NCBI GenBank assembly: GCA_030041045.1
Contig: JASHOQ010000087.1
Span: 1-46,152, forward strand
Reading direction: 5' to 3'
From: Acidobacteriaceae bacterium
Lineage (GTDB): Bacteria; Acidobacteriota; Terriglobia; Terriglobales; Acidobacteriaceae
Length of the DNA: 46,152 nt
Under the pieces are notes generated by a model that was not told the origin of the DNA, did not search any database, and worked only from the letters and a program-made list of their open reading frames with translations. A program made the position numbers and the translations under genes. Positions within the stretch are counted from its first letter, which is position 1; the number at the start of each line of letters is the position of its first letter. This document shows, one piece after another, positions 9,459 through 16,561 of this stretch.

Positions 9459-9487
9459 TTGACGGCACCTGAAAGCAAGCGTAGGCT
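9459..9487 (+). promoter_or_regulatory. Promoter of the radical SAM gene
   Basis: TTGACG (9459-9464), a 17-base spacer and TAGGCT (9482-9487). The predicted start would leave about a dozen bases before the ATG at 9506, which carries AAGG at a normal distance. Confidence 0.5.
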
Positions 9488-9505
9488 AGCTTAAAAGGCG
9501 AATAT

Positions 9506-10567
9506 ATGGCGAAAACTGAGCCGGTCTTTCCGATCCTTCAGCCCACCCTTCAAGGGGATTCAGATGCCCGGCCGCTCTCCCGGCTGGCGCGGTCGGCTTC
9601 CGAGGCGCCGCTGGACTCCTCGGGCTGCCTGACCGAGTACCGGCCGCTCGACTGCCGGTCGATTTTAAGCAAGACCACCTCGCGGAGAGGATTGCCGTTT
9701 ACTCACGCCATCAATCCGTACCGGGGGTGCGAATTCGGGTGCCGCTACTGCTACGCGCGGTACACGCACGAGTTTCTGGAGCTGCGGTCGCCGGAGGAGT
9801 TCGAACGGAAGATTTACTTCAAGCAGAACGGCGCATGGCTGCTCGACCAGGAGCTGCGGCGGCTGAAGCCGGGGACGGAGATCGCGCTGGGAACGGCAAC
9901 CGATCCCTACCAGCCGCTGGAGCGCAAGCAGGGCATCACGCGCTCGCTGCTCGAAGTATTTGCGCGGCACCGCGGCTTCAGCCTGGGGATTGTGACCAAG
10001 TCCACGCTGATTGCACGCGACCTGGACCTGCTGAAAGAGATCGACGGAAGGCACAAGCTCACCGTGCACCTGACGGTGACGACGGTGAATGCGCGGCTGG
10101 CGCGGAAGCTTGAACCGCGCGCGCCGCGTCCCGATCTGCGCATCCGCACTGTGGCCGAGCTGCGCGGGGCGGGATTGCGGGCCGGGGTCCTGTGCTCGCC
10201 GCTGATGCCGGGAATCAACGACAGCCGCAGCTCGATTGCCGCGGTGGCGAGGGCGGCCAAGAGAGCGGACGCGAGCTTTCTGGCCGCGGGCGCGCTGTTC
10301 CTGAAGCCCTGTTCGCGGCCGACGTTTTTTGCCTTCGTAGGCGAGCATTTTCCCGAGCAGCTGCCGAGCTACGAGCGGCGCTACGCGCAGAGCGCCTTTG
10401 TGTCAGCCGAGTACAAGCGCCGGGTGGCGGAGCTGGTGGAATCCGTTTGCAGCGAATACGGGCTGGGCAAGCGCTTTGCCGCGCAGTGGAAGATGGAGAT
10501 GCAGCCGAAGGACGTGGGGCGCGTCGAGGTGCAGACGCTGTTGCCGTTCGCGGCGGGACAAGGCTGA
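9506..10567 (+). CDS. SPL-family radical SAM protein (Rv2578c/PA0069-like)
   Basis: The product has 353 residues. The radical SAM cluster motif is visible as INPYRGCEFGCRYCYARYTHEF (C-x3-C-x2-C near residues 76-83), followed by ALGTATDPYQPLERK and LSPLMPGIND-type loops (here LCSPLMPGINDS). These match the radical SAM group annotated as DNA-repair-photolyase-like, related to spore photoproduct lyase. Such enzymes use a 4Fe-4S cluster to cleave S-adenosylmethionine; the true substrate of this branch is not established. The first 55 residues are a low-complexity lead-in. It has its own promoter and appears monocistronic. Confidence 0.88.
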   Translation: MAKTEPVFPILQPTLQGDSDARPLSRLARSASEAPLDSSGCLTEYRPLDCRSILSKTTSRRGLPFTHAINPYRGCEFGCRYCYARYTHEFLELRSPEEFERKIYFKQNGAWLLDQELRRLKPGTEIALGTATDPYQPLERKQGITRSLLEVFARHRGFSLGIVTKSTLIARDLDLLKEIDGRHKLTVHLTVTTVNARLARKLEPRAPRPDLRIRTVAELRGAGLRAGVLCSPLMPGINDSRSSIAAVARAAKRADASFLAAGALFLKPCSRPTFFAFVGEHFPEQLPSYERRYAQSAFVSAEYKRRVAELVESVCSEYGLGKRFAAQWKMEMQPKDVGRVEVQTLLPFAAGQG

Positions 10568-10701
10568 GCTGTTTCGGAGAACACCAGCACAACCCAGCAC
10601 AAATCTCTCCCCTCCCTCTTCCACTCGGCAAGAAACTTGCGCACGCCAAATTGTCCATCCGCGGTGTCTAACGTCTATAGTTCCATCCGCGAAGGCACGA
10701 T

Positions 10702-11823
10702 ATGAGCTTTCTCCGCTGCACCTGCGCTTTGTCGTTCTCCGCGGCATTGGCTCTTGGCCTGTCAGCGCAACCGAGTGAACCGACACGCCACCCCCAACAA
10801 CCCGAAGCGCTGGTCCGGAGGCTCTACACGGAAACGCTGGCTCGCCAGCCGAGTGGCGTCCTGGCCGGGGCGGATTTGAAGGTTTTTGCTCCCTATCTCA
10901 GCACAGCGTTGCTACACAGAATTGAGATTGCCAAATCGTGCTCCGTTGATGCGGACCAGCAGGTCCCGGAACTGCACTCGAGGGCTGCAATCGGACTCTT
11001 CACTGGCGAGAGAGCCGATCCGCAATCTTTCCAAATTGAGAGAACGCAAACCGAGAGAGACGGTTCCCGCAACGTGTATGTGAAACTTGAGTGGAACAAG
11101 CCTACCGAGTCCCTGTGGACCACGCGCGTCGCTGGCGTCGTCGTGCGTGAGAACGGCCATTACGTCATCGACGATGTCATCTACATCAACGACTCTGACT
11201 ACAGCAATAATCCTGCGGCCAAACCCGCGGAATGGCGGCTATCTGGGTACTTATCTGCTGGGTGCAACGGCCCTCATTGGATCGGGTACACTCTACCGAA
11301 GCAGCCCGAGGCGCTCGCACAGAGCCTCTATCGCGAGGTAGTGGCTCGTCGGCCGGTCGGCATCCCATGGGGCGCCGACTGGAAAGTCTTTGCGCCCTAT
11401 CTCAGCAAGGCGCTGCTTCACAGAATGGATTTGGCTCTCGCCTGTGCAGATGATTGGTATCGGCAGAATCCGGATCCCAATGTGAAGCCCGAGTACGCCT
11501 GGCTGGAGCTTGGGCTCTTCTCAGCCGGCGATGATGAAGATGAACTGCGGGCCTTCCAAGTTGAGAAAACCGAATCGGAAAGCGATGGCTCCTTTCGCGT
11601 GGTTGTGGGCCTCAAATGGGGATGGCCGCCTGAGGAGCCTTGGACCACACGCGTCGCCGCAATCTTAGTGCCTGAAAAGGGCCGTTTGCTCGTGAATGAC
11701 GTGGTCTACCCGAAGGACAAGGGCATGGACGTGGAATATCGGCTGTCGAAGGCCCTTTCCGACGGTTGCGATGGCCCTCATTGGGTCGGGTACGGTCGCC
11801 CGCAAAACAGCGAGAAGCAATAG
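10702..11823 (+). CDS. Secreted protein with two DUF3828-like domains
   Basis: The product has 373 residues: a signal peptide ending near LGLSAQ (about 22-25), then two homologous units (about 33-195 and 203-365). Each unit carries EALV/AQSLYREVVAR, G-x-D-K-VFAPYLSKALLHR, a Q-x-E-x-T-x-S/T-x-DGS block and a C-terminal SAGC/SDGCDGPHWVGYG. The two units are clearly an internal duplication. I recognise the pattern as DUF3828-like; the function is unknown. The second copy retains more aromatic residues. GAAGG six bases before the ATG supports the start. Nearby TATAGT at 10676-10681 could be a -10 box. Confidence 0.8.
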   Translation: MSFLRCTCALSFSAALALGLSAQPSEPTRHPQQPEALVRRLYTETLARQPSGVLAGADLKVFAPYLSTALLHRIEIAKSCSVDADQQVPELHSRAAIGLFTGERADPQSFQIERTQTERDGSRNVYVKLEWNKPTESLWTTRVAGVVVRENGHYVIDDVIYINDSDYSNNPAAKPAEWRLSGYLSAGCNGPHWIGYTLPKQPEALAQSLYREVVARRPVGIPWGADWKVFAPYLSKALLHRMDLALACADDWYRQNPDPNVKPEYAWLELGLFSAGDDEDELRAFQVEKTESESDGSFRVVVGLKWGWPPEEPWTTRVAAILVPEKGRLLVNDVVYPKDKGMDVEYRLSKALSDGCDGPHWVGYGRPQNSEKQ

Positions 11824-11905
11824 AAATAAACACGCTGCTGGACTAAGCTGTCTGTCCAATGCAGCACAGAACCGCATGCTGCTCAGGATGCGAAGGGGAG
11901 GGTAT

Positions 11906-12556
11906 CTACCGCGTCATGATGACTTCAGAGACGGAGTCCTTGGCCAGGAACTGCTTGTGACCGGACCAGCCGGAAAAGAGGCGTTCGATGCTGCGATTGG
12001 TGAAGGCGCGCTGGATGGGATACGGGTGGGCGAGCTGGACTTCGACGCTGTCTGTGGCGGTGACGTGATAGCGGCAGTGCGCGGTTTCGTCGCCGTGGGT
12101 GCGGGTGTGAAAGAGCGCCAGAACCTGCCCGCCCGGGTTCATGGCAGCGGTGAGATGGCCGACCACGGGCCTGACGAAGGGCTCGGGCAGGTAATCGAGG
12201 GCTGTCCACAGCAGCACCACATCGAAGTTGCGTCCGGCAAAGTTGAGGGACTGCTTGAGAAATCCCTCGACATTCCAGATGGGGTTGCCTTCGTCGTCGA
12301 ATCCCGATTGCCAGTTTTCCGTGCAGGCGTCGTGGACGAGATCGGAAAGAAACACGCTGTGGCCGAGGCCGGTAAGGTAGTTGATGTTGTTGGGCGAGGT
12401 ATAGCCCACGTCGACGATGCGCAGGCCCGGCTCGGCCTGCAGGCGCTTGCGCAGCACGGCCCAGCTGCCGGAGTGACGGGGCACGCGCGGCCCGGCGGGG
12501 CCATAAGCAGAGGTGGCAACTGCACCGCCTTGTTTTTTGTCGAACCAGCTTACCAA
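11906..12556 (-). CDS. Methyltransferase-like protein of unknown substrate
   Basis: The product has 216 residues. The block LRIVDVGYTSPNNINYL resembles motif I of class I SAM-dependent methyltransferases, and FDVVLLWTALDYLPEP resembles motif IV and the following helix. MNPGGQVLALFHT fits the post-IV motif, though the glycine pattern of motif I is weak. Function is inferred only from this. The start is TTG at 12556 with GGAGGG at a suitable distance. It lies 74 bases downstream of the bactofilin gene on the same strand and is likely cotranscribed with it, so a role at the envelope or cytoskeleton is possible but unproven. Confidence 0.75.
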   Translation of the reverse strand: MVSWFDKKQGGAVATSAYGPAGPRVPRHSGSWAVLRKRLQAEPGLRIVDVGYTSPNNINYLTGLGHSVFLSDLVHDACTENWQSGFDDEGNPIWNVEGFLKQSLNFAGRNFDVVLLWTALDYLPEPFVRPVVGHLTAAMNPGGQVLALFHTRTHGDETAHCRYHVTATDSVEVQLAHPYPIQRAFTNRSIERLFSGWSGHKQFLAKDSVSEVIMTR

Positions 12557-12630
12557 CCCTGAATCCCTCCCGGCGCGGCCGGGCGAATCTGCGCGTCGAT
12601 TTCAGCGCGTTGAGCTCACCCGCGCGGCCT

Positions 12631-13017
12631 TCAGGCCACGCTGCCCGCCGTGGCCGGGCTCGTGGTCTCCGCCGGCGCCTTCGCGGCGCCCTGTGTCAGA
12701 TCTACTTTGCCGCGAAACCCGGCGTTGTCTTCGACAGAGAGGCGCGACGCGCGAATATCGCCTTCGACGGCGCAGCCGGCACGGAGCTCTACGCGGCCGC
12801 CGGCCACGATGTTGCCCTGGACGTGACCGAGAATCAGGACATCTTTCGCGGTCAGGTCCGCGGCAACATGGGCGCTGGCCCCGATGGTCAGCCGGCCTTC
12901 AGAGAGCGTGATGGTGCCCTCCAGGTGCCCGTCCACAATCAAATCTTCGCTTCCCTTGACTTCTCCGCGAATTTCTACGCTCTTACCGATACGTGCGGGA
13001 GAATTCTCCACTGGCAT
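12631..13017 (-). CDS. Bactofilin family polymer-forming cytoskeletal protein
   Basis: The product has 128 residues from ATG 13017, which has GGAAG-rich ribosome-binding bases upstream. An earlier in-frame start at 13116 is less likely. The core is a right-handed beta-helix pattern of short repeats: SVEIRGEVKGSEDLIVDGHLEG, then LTIGASAHVAADLTAKDVLI, GHVQGNIVAGGRVELRAGC and VEGDIRASRLSVEDNAGF. Bactofilins self-assemble into filaments that scaffold envelope processes. The tail after GKVDLTQG is alanine- and threonine-rich and probably disordered. ACTATA at 13173-13178 (TATAGT on this strand) may be its -10 box. Confidence 0.92.
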   Translation of the reverse strand: MPVENSPARIGKSVEIRGEVKGSEDLIVDGHLEGTITLSEGRLTIGASAHVAADLTAKDVLILGHVQGNIVAGGRVELRAGCAVEGDIRASRLSVEDNAGFRGKVDLTQGAAKAPAETTSPATAGSVA

Positions 13018-13309
13018 AATCTTCTTCCTTCCATTTGGCCCCGGCACTTGCGATTCCGCGAAAGCAGACACCTGCCGTCCCGTTTGCGACCGCGACGCGG
13101 TCGCAGGGACACTCAAAAAGAGGGGTTTAATGCGGCAAGCCGCCTGAAGGAACCGCGATGGGCCCTGCCCGCACTATAACAGCAACCACGGGCGTGCCGC
13201 TTGAAACTCCCGAAACCGGAGGGGAAAAAAGAGCGTCTAATGGAGGCAATGAGCCGATCCTATATACGAAAGTTGGCCATAGGAAAAGCAACCGGGCGAA
13301 GGGTGGCGG

Positions 13310-14188
13310 ATGCGCGCTGAGCACGTGGCGATGCGCCGGTGGTTACTGCTTCTTTGCCTGATTGCCGCCGCGGGGCTGAATGCGGATCGGGGCGCGGCCC
13401 AGCCGGAGACGCTGACGCCGGCGCAGGCGCAGGCGCTGGTGGATCGCGCCCTGGGCAACGAGCTGAAAGCGGCTGAGGATTCCAGCCATCCGATGCGCTA
13501 TGTGCTGCGCAAAACCACGCCGCGGCTGACCACGACGAAAGAGATTGTGGAAACAGGCGATGGAGAAGTGGCGCGGCTGATCGCCGTTGACGAGAAACCG
13601 CTGGACACCGCCGACGAACAAAAGGAGCAGGCGCGGCTGAGCGCGCTCGAGAGCAATCCCGGCCTGCAGAAGCACCGCAAGCAGAGCGAAGACGCCGACG
13701 CCGCGCGGGCCGTGAAGGTACTGCGCGCGCTGCCCAGCGCCTTTCTGTACCAGTACCAGGGGCCGATGGATACACCGACGGGCCCGGTGGAGCGATTCAC
13801 CTTCAAGCCCAACCCGGCGTTCGCGCCGCGCGATCTTGAAACCGAGGCACTGACGGTGATGAGCGGGGAAATCCGCATTGACCCGGCGAGCGATCGGGTG
13901 ATGCATCTCGAGGGGCGTCTCGACGAGGACGTGGATTTCGGGTGGGGCATTCTCGGAAGGCTGAACAAGGGCGGATGGATCGTGATTGAGCAGGCGGACG
14001 TAGGTGGAGGCGCGTGGCGGACGGTGCGCTTCCAGATGCAGATGAGCGGACGCGTGGTGATCAGGACGCGCAACTTCGATACCACCGAGGAAGAATTGCA
14101 GTATGCGCCTGTTCCCGCGGGTCTGGGTTATGCCCAGGCTATCGAGATGCTGCGCAGCGATGGCGGCGGCTCCGGAGCGCAGCACTGA
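13310..14188 (+). CDS. Secreted protein of unknown function
   Basis: The product has 292 residues with a signal peptide (MRRWLLLLCLIAAAGLNADRGAAQ region). The mature protein has mixed alpha/beta composition, with EKPLDTADEQKEQARLSAL and a later block FGWGILGRLNKGGWIVIEQADVG that looks like beta strands of an outer-membrane-lipoprotein-carrier-like sheet. I do not recognise a named family. The start could be ATG 13310 or ATG 13331; the first has GGTGGCGG close by. It is convergent with atpE, and a strong hairpin separates the two. Confidence 0.8.
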   Translation: MRAEHVAMRRWLLLLCLIAAAGLNADRGAAQPETLTPAQAQALVDRALGNELKAAEDSSHPMRYVLRKTTPRLTTTKEIVETGDGEVARLIAVDEKPLDTADEQKEQARLSALESNPGLQKHRKQSEDADAARAVKVLRALPSAFLYQYQGPMDTPTGPVERFTFKPNPAFAPRDLETEALTVMSGEIRIDPASDRVMHLEGRLDEDVDFGWGILGRLNKGGWIVIEQADVGGGAWRTVRFQMQMSGRVVIRTRNFDTTEEELQYAPVPAGLGYAQAIEMLRSDGGGSGAQH

Positions 14189-14193
14189 CAAGT

Positions 14194-14221
14194 GCGGCTC
14201 CGCTTGGAATTGCGGAGCCGC
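14194..14221. terminator. Strong hairpin between convergent genes
   Basis: GCGGCTCCGC (14194-14203), an 8-base loop and GCGGAGCCGC (14212-14221) form a perfect 10-bp stem between the secreted-protein stop (14188) and the atpE stop (14249). There is no U-tract on either strand, so it may act as a processing or Rho-dependent end structure and not a classical terminator. Confidence 0.65.
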
Positions 14222-14248
14222 GAAGGATTTCCTGTTTCCCGTCTCCGC

Positions 14249-14548
14249 TTACATTTTGGCGAAGACAATGACCATGGTGAAGAGGGTGAGGGACTCAATG
14301 AAGGCGAGGCCCAGGACCAGGAACAGCATGATGCCGGGGCGGGTTCCGGGATTGCGGGCAAGCGCCTCAGTTGCCGAAGCCACGGCCCTTCCCTGCCCCA
14401 TGCCGCAGAGACCGGCGGCGAGGCCCATGCCGAGACCGGCGCCGATGGGAATGAGGCTGGCTGCCGGGGCTCCGCCTGTTTGCGCGAAGACGGGCACGGC
14501 AAAGCAAAGCGCCGAGAGCGCCATGAACACGTATTGAAGTTTCCGCAT
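14249..14548 (-). CDS. atpE: ATP synthase F0 subunit c
   Basis: The product has 99 residues from ATG 14548, which has AGGAG at normal distance. Subunit c forms the membrane rotor ring that couples ion flow to ATP synthesis. An N-terminal hydrophobic extension (residues 1-22, signal-peptide-like, ending VFAQ) precedes the usual two-helix hairpin. Helix 1 contains GAGLGMGLAAGLCGMGQGRA, the polar loop is ALARNPGTRP, and helix 2 carries the ion-binding glutamate in LAFIESLTLF. A glutamine in GMGQG and a serine after the glutamate are also present. It is last in the atpZ-I-B-E cluster; the F1 genes are not in this window. Confidence 0.95.
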   Translation of the reverse strand: MRKLQYVFMALSALCFAVPVFAQTGGAPAASLIPIGAGLGMGLAAGLCGMGQGRAVASATEALARNPGTRPGIMLFLVLGLAFIESLTLFTMVIVFAKM

Positions 14549-14604
14549 AGTTCTCCTGCTTCCCTTGAAATTAGCCGCCAGTGGGTGGTTGAGGCTCACC
14601 GTGC

Positions 14605-14927
14605 CGGCTGAGAAGCAGCTTTTAGCTTTCAGCTTTTGGCTTCTAGCTTGTTCATCGGTAAGCCGAGCATCTCGACCCGCCGACGCGCAGGCTAGGAGCT
14701 GGAAGCTAGCGGCTAGCAGCTGTCTCACCCTTTGGCCCCCTCACGCTTGCAGCCTTCCGTTGCTCCGGAGCGGAAGCGCTCTCCGGCGGAAACTTTTCAG
14801 TGGACAGTGAACAGTGGTCAGTGGTCAGTGGGTGCAACGGGCAGGCAGAATCCTGCGTGCTCCACGAGAAGAACTGACAACTGACCACCGTCCACTGTCC
14901 GCTGTTCACTGTTCACTGTTCACTGCC
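14605..14927. repeat. Mixed heptamer arrays inside the atp cluster
   Basis: Most of the 380-base gap between atpB and atpE is repeats. First come AGCTTTT/AGCTTTC units with a diverged inverted arm (14605-14720), then CAGTGGT/CAGTGAA units (14800-14830), and finally their reverse complement (CTGACCA, TCCACTG, TTCACTG) at 14876-14927. The two CAGTGGT arms could fold into a long hairpin in the atp mRNA. No gene is seen here. Confidence 0.8.
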
Positions 14928-14928
14928 T

Positions 14929-15666
14929 TTAATGCTCGTGCGCTACCGCCATGGAAAGATAAATCATGGTCAGGAGCATGAAAACGAAAGCCTGAATCAC
15001 GGAGACCGCGAAATGCAGGCCGAGGAAGACGGCGGGAACGGCCAGCGGAATGAGGGAAAACCAAACCAGGGTGAGCAGGTCGCTGGCAAACATGTTGGCG
15101 TAAAGACGGATGGTGAGCGACATCACGCGCGCCAGGTGCGAGACGACCTCGATGGGAAACATGAGCCAAGCAAGCCACGGCAGGGGGCCGAAAAACTGCT
15201 TGAGGTATCCGAAAAAGCCGTTCGCGCGCAAACCGTTAAAGTTGTAATAGAGAAAGGTGAGAACGGCGATGCCGAGGGGAACGGAGGGCCGGCTGGTGGG
15301 CGTGATCACGCCGGGAAAAAGGCCGAGGCAGTTGGTGAGCAGGATGAAGAGAAGAACGCAGGTGATATAGGCCTGGAAGCGCTCGTACCCGTGGCCGATG
15401 ATCTGCTCGGAGAGCCCGCCCACGCCTTCGTGGATCATCTCGGCGATCTGCTGCGCGGAGTTGGGCTTTTCCACGGAAAGCGTGGCGCGCACGAGAAGGA
15501 AAAACGCGAGCAGGATGGCGGCGATGACAAGCTCGAGGGCGAAGGCCGCGTTGACGCGGTAAGCGACGTGCGCGGCATCCGCGACTCCCAGCCTGGTGTA
15601 GAGCTTGATTTCAAAGCCCGCGAGAAGGCGATTGACGAAATGGGTAAACCCAAACAGTTCCGGCAT
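14929..15666 (-). CDS. atpB: ATP synthase F0 subunit a
   Basis: The product has 245 residues. This membrane subunit forms the ion half-channels against the c ring. The essential arginine is in VMSLTIRLYANMFASD, and the long final helix includes LHFAVSVIQAFVFMLLTMIYLSMA ending in AHEH. GLFPGVITPTSRPSVPLG matches the usual P-T loop. The length is normal. The Shine-Dalgarno sequence at ATG 15666 is weak. It follows atpI by 61 bases. Confidence 0.96.
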   Translation of the reverse strand: MPELFGFTHFVNRLLAGFEIKLYTRLGVADAAHVAYRVNAAFALELVIAAILLAFFLLVRATLSVEKPNSAQQIAEMIHEGVGGLSEQIIGHGYERFQAYITCVLLFILLTNCLGLFPGVITPTSRPSVPLGIAVLTFLYYNFNGLRANGFFGYLKQFFGPLPWLAWLMFPIEVVSHLARVMSLTIRLYANMFASDLLTLVWFSLIPLAVPAVFLGLHFAVSVIQAFVFMLLTMIYLSMAVAHEH

Positions 15667-15727
15667 GCAGGATCGAGTCTTTCCTTATCAATCAAAAAAA
15701 AAATGAAGTGAAGAAAACGAGGGGGGT

Positions 15728-16141
15728 TCAGTTGCGGAGCAGGCGGATGGCTTCCCACGCCGTAGCCAGAACCGCCAGGCTGAGGCCGACGAGGAGCGCC
15801 ACGACGGAGCCCCGGAGCCACTTAAGGCTACCATAAATGACCCCGGCGAAGACCAGAAGGCGGATCACGAAGAAAACCCCTGCAACCAATGTGCCGCGGG
15901 GCGCCTGCTGCCTGTCCATTTTGGCATTGATGAGACGGATGAGCCGGCGCCACTCCAGAAGGCTGGCGGCGGAGATGGCAGTGCCCGCGGCGAGCATGGC
16001 GGCGTTGCGCCAGCCGGATGCCTTCCAAACGATGAGCGCGGAGAGCGTGCCCAGAATCAGGATGATGCGCAGCGCGCGGCGGAGCAGGGCTTCGAGGCCA
16101 GAGTCAGTGAGGCTGGCCAGCGGATGAATCTCTTCAGTCAT
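15728..16141 (-). CDS. atpI: ATP synthase protein I-like membrane protein
   Basis: The product has 137 residues and four predicted membrane segments, arranged as two hairpins (about 24-64 and 87-133). The length, hydropathy and position just before atpB fit the AtpI family, which assists c-ring assembly. Sequence identity to characterised AtpI is not obvious, so the assignment rests mostly on context. The start ATG overlaps the stop of the preceding gene as ATGA, which implies translational coupling. Confidence 0.75.
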   Translation of the reverse strand: MTEEIHPLASLTDSGLEALLRRALRIILILGTLSALIVWKASGWRNAAMLAAGTAISAASLLEWRRLIRLINAKMDRQQAPRGTLVAGVFFVIRLLVFAGVIYGSLKWLRGSVVALLVGLSLAVLATAWEAIRLLRN

Positions 16142-16470
16142 GGCGCGGTCCCGGAGCTGCCGCCTTCACTTGGATTTCCGCCGCTGCTGTTGCCGCCGCC
16201 GGCCGCGGCCAGCGCGAGGCGCACCACGTAGACGAGCCCGGAGACGCCGCCGAAGACGATGCCGGCGAGGCCGATCCATTTCTGGTGCAGGCGGCTGTCA
16301 AGCCATGCGCCCGCGAGCCAGCCGATGAAGGCCGCGCAGGGCAGGATGAGCGCGACCTGAATCATTTTTTCCGCCTGGACGATGGCGTCGACGAGACTCG
16401 GGCCCTTGCCGCGGGGTTTGGGGTCCGGGATGGGGCTGTGGAAGGGCACGCAGCTTCTCAAAAAAAGCAT
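16138..16470 (-). CDS. AtpZ/AtpI-type F0 accessory protein
   Basis: The product has 110 residues from ATG 16470; a GTG at 16449 preceded by GAGAAG is an alternative start. The core is the two-helix AtpZ/AtpQ pattern: VQAEKMIQVALILPCAAFIGWLAGAWLDSRLHQKWIGLAGIVFGGVSGLVYVVRL (helices near 40-60 and 70-92, key motif GAWLD). The C-terminus is a glycine- and serine-rich tail. It is first gene of the atp cluster and divergent from lysS. Homologues take part in F0 assembly or ion homeostasis. Confidence 0.75.
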   Translation of the reverse strand: MLFLRSCVPFHSPIPDPKPRGKGPSLVDAIVQAEKMIQVALILPCAAFIGWLAGAWLDSRLHQKWIGLAGIVFGGVSGLVYVVRLALAAAGGGNSSGGNPSEGGSSGTAP

Positions 16471-16561
16471 ACAGGGACGAGCAGCGGATGCACACAGAGC
16501 CGCGCGGAGAGCAGATATACTGCCCTTTTGGGATAAGGCTTTTTGAGTGGAAGGAACGGGC

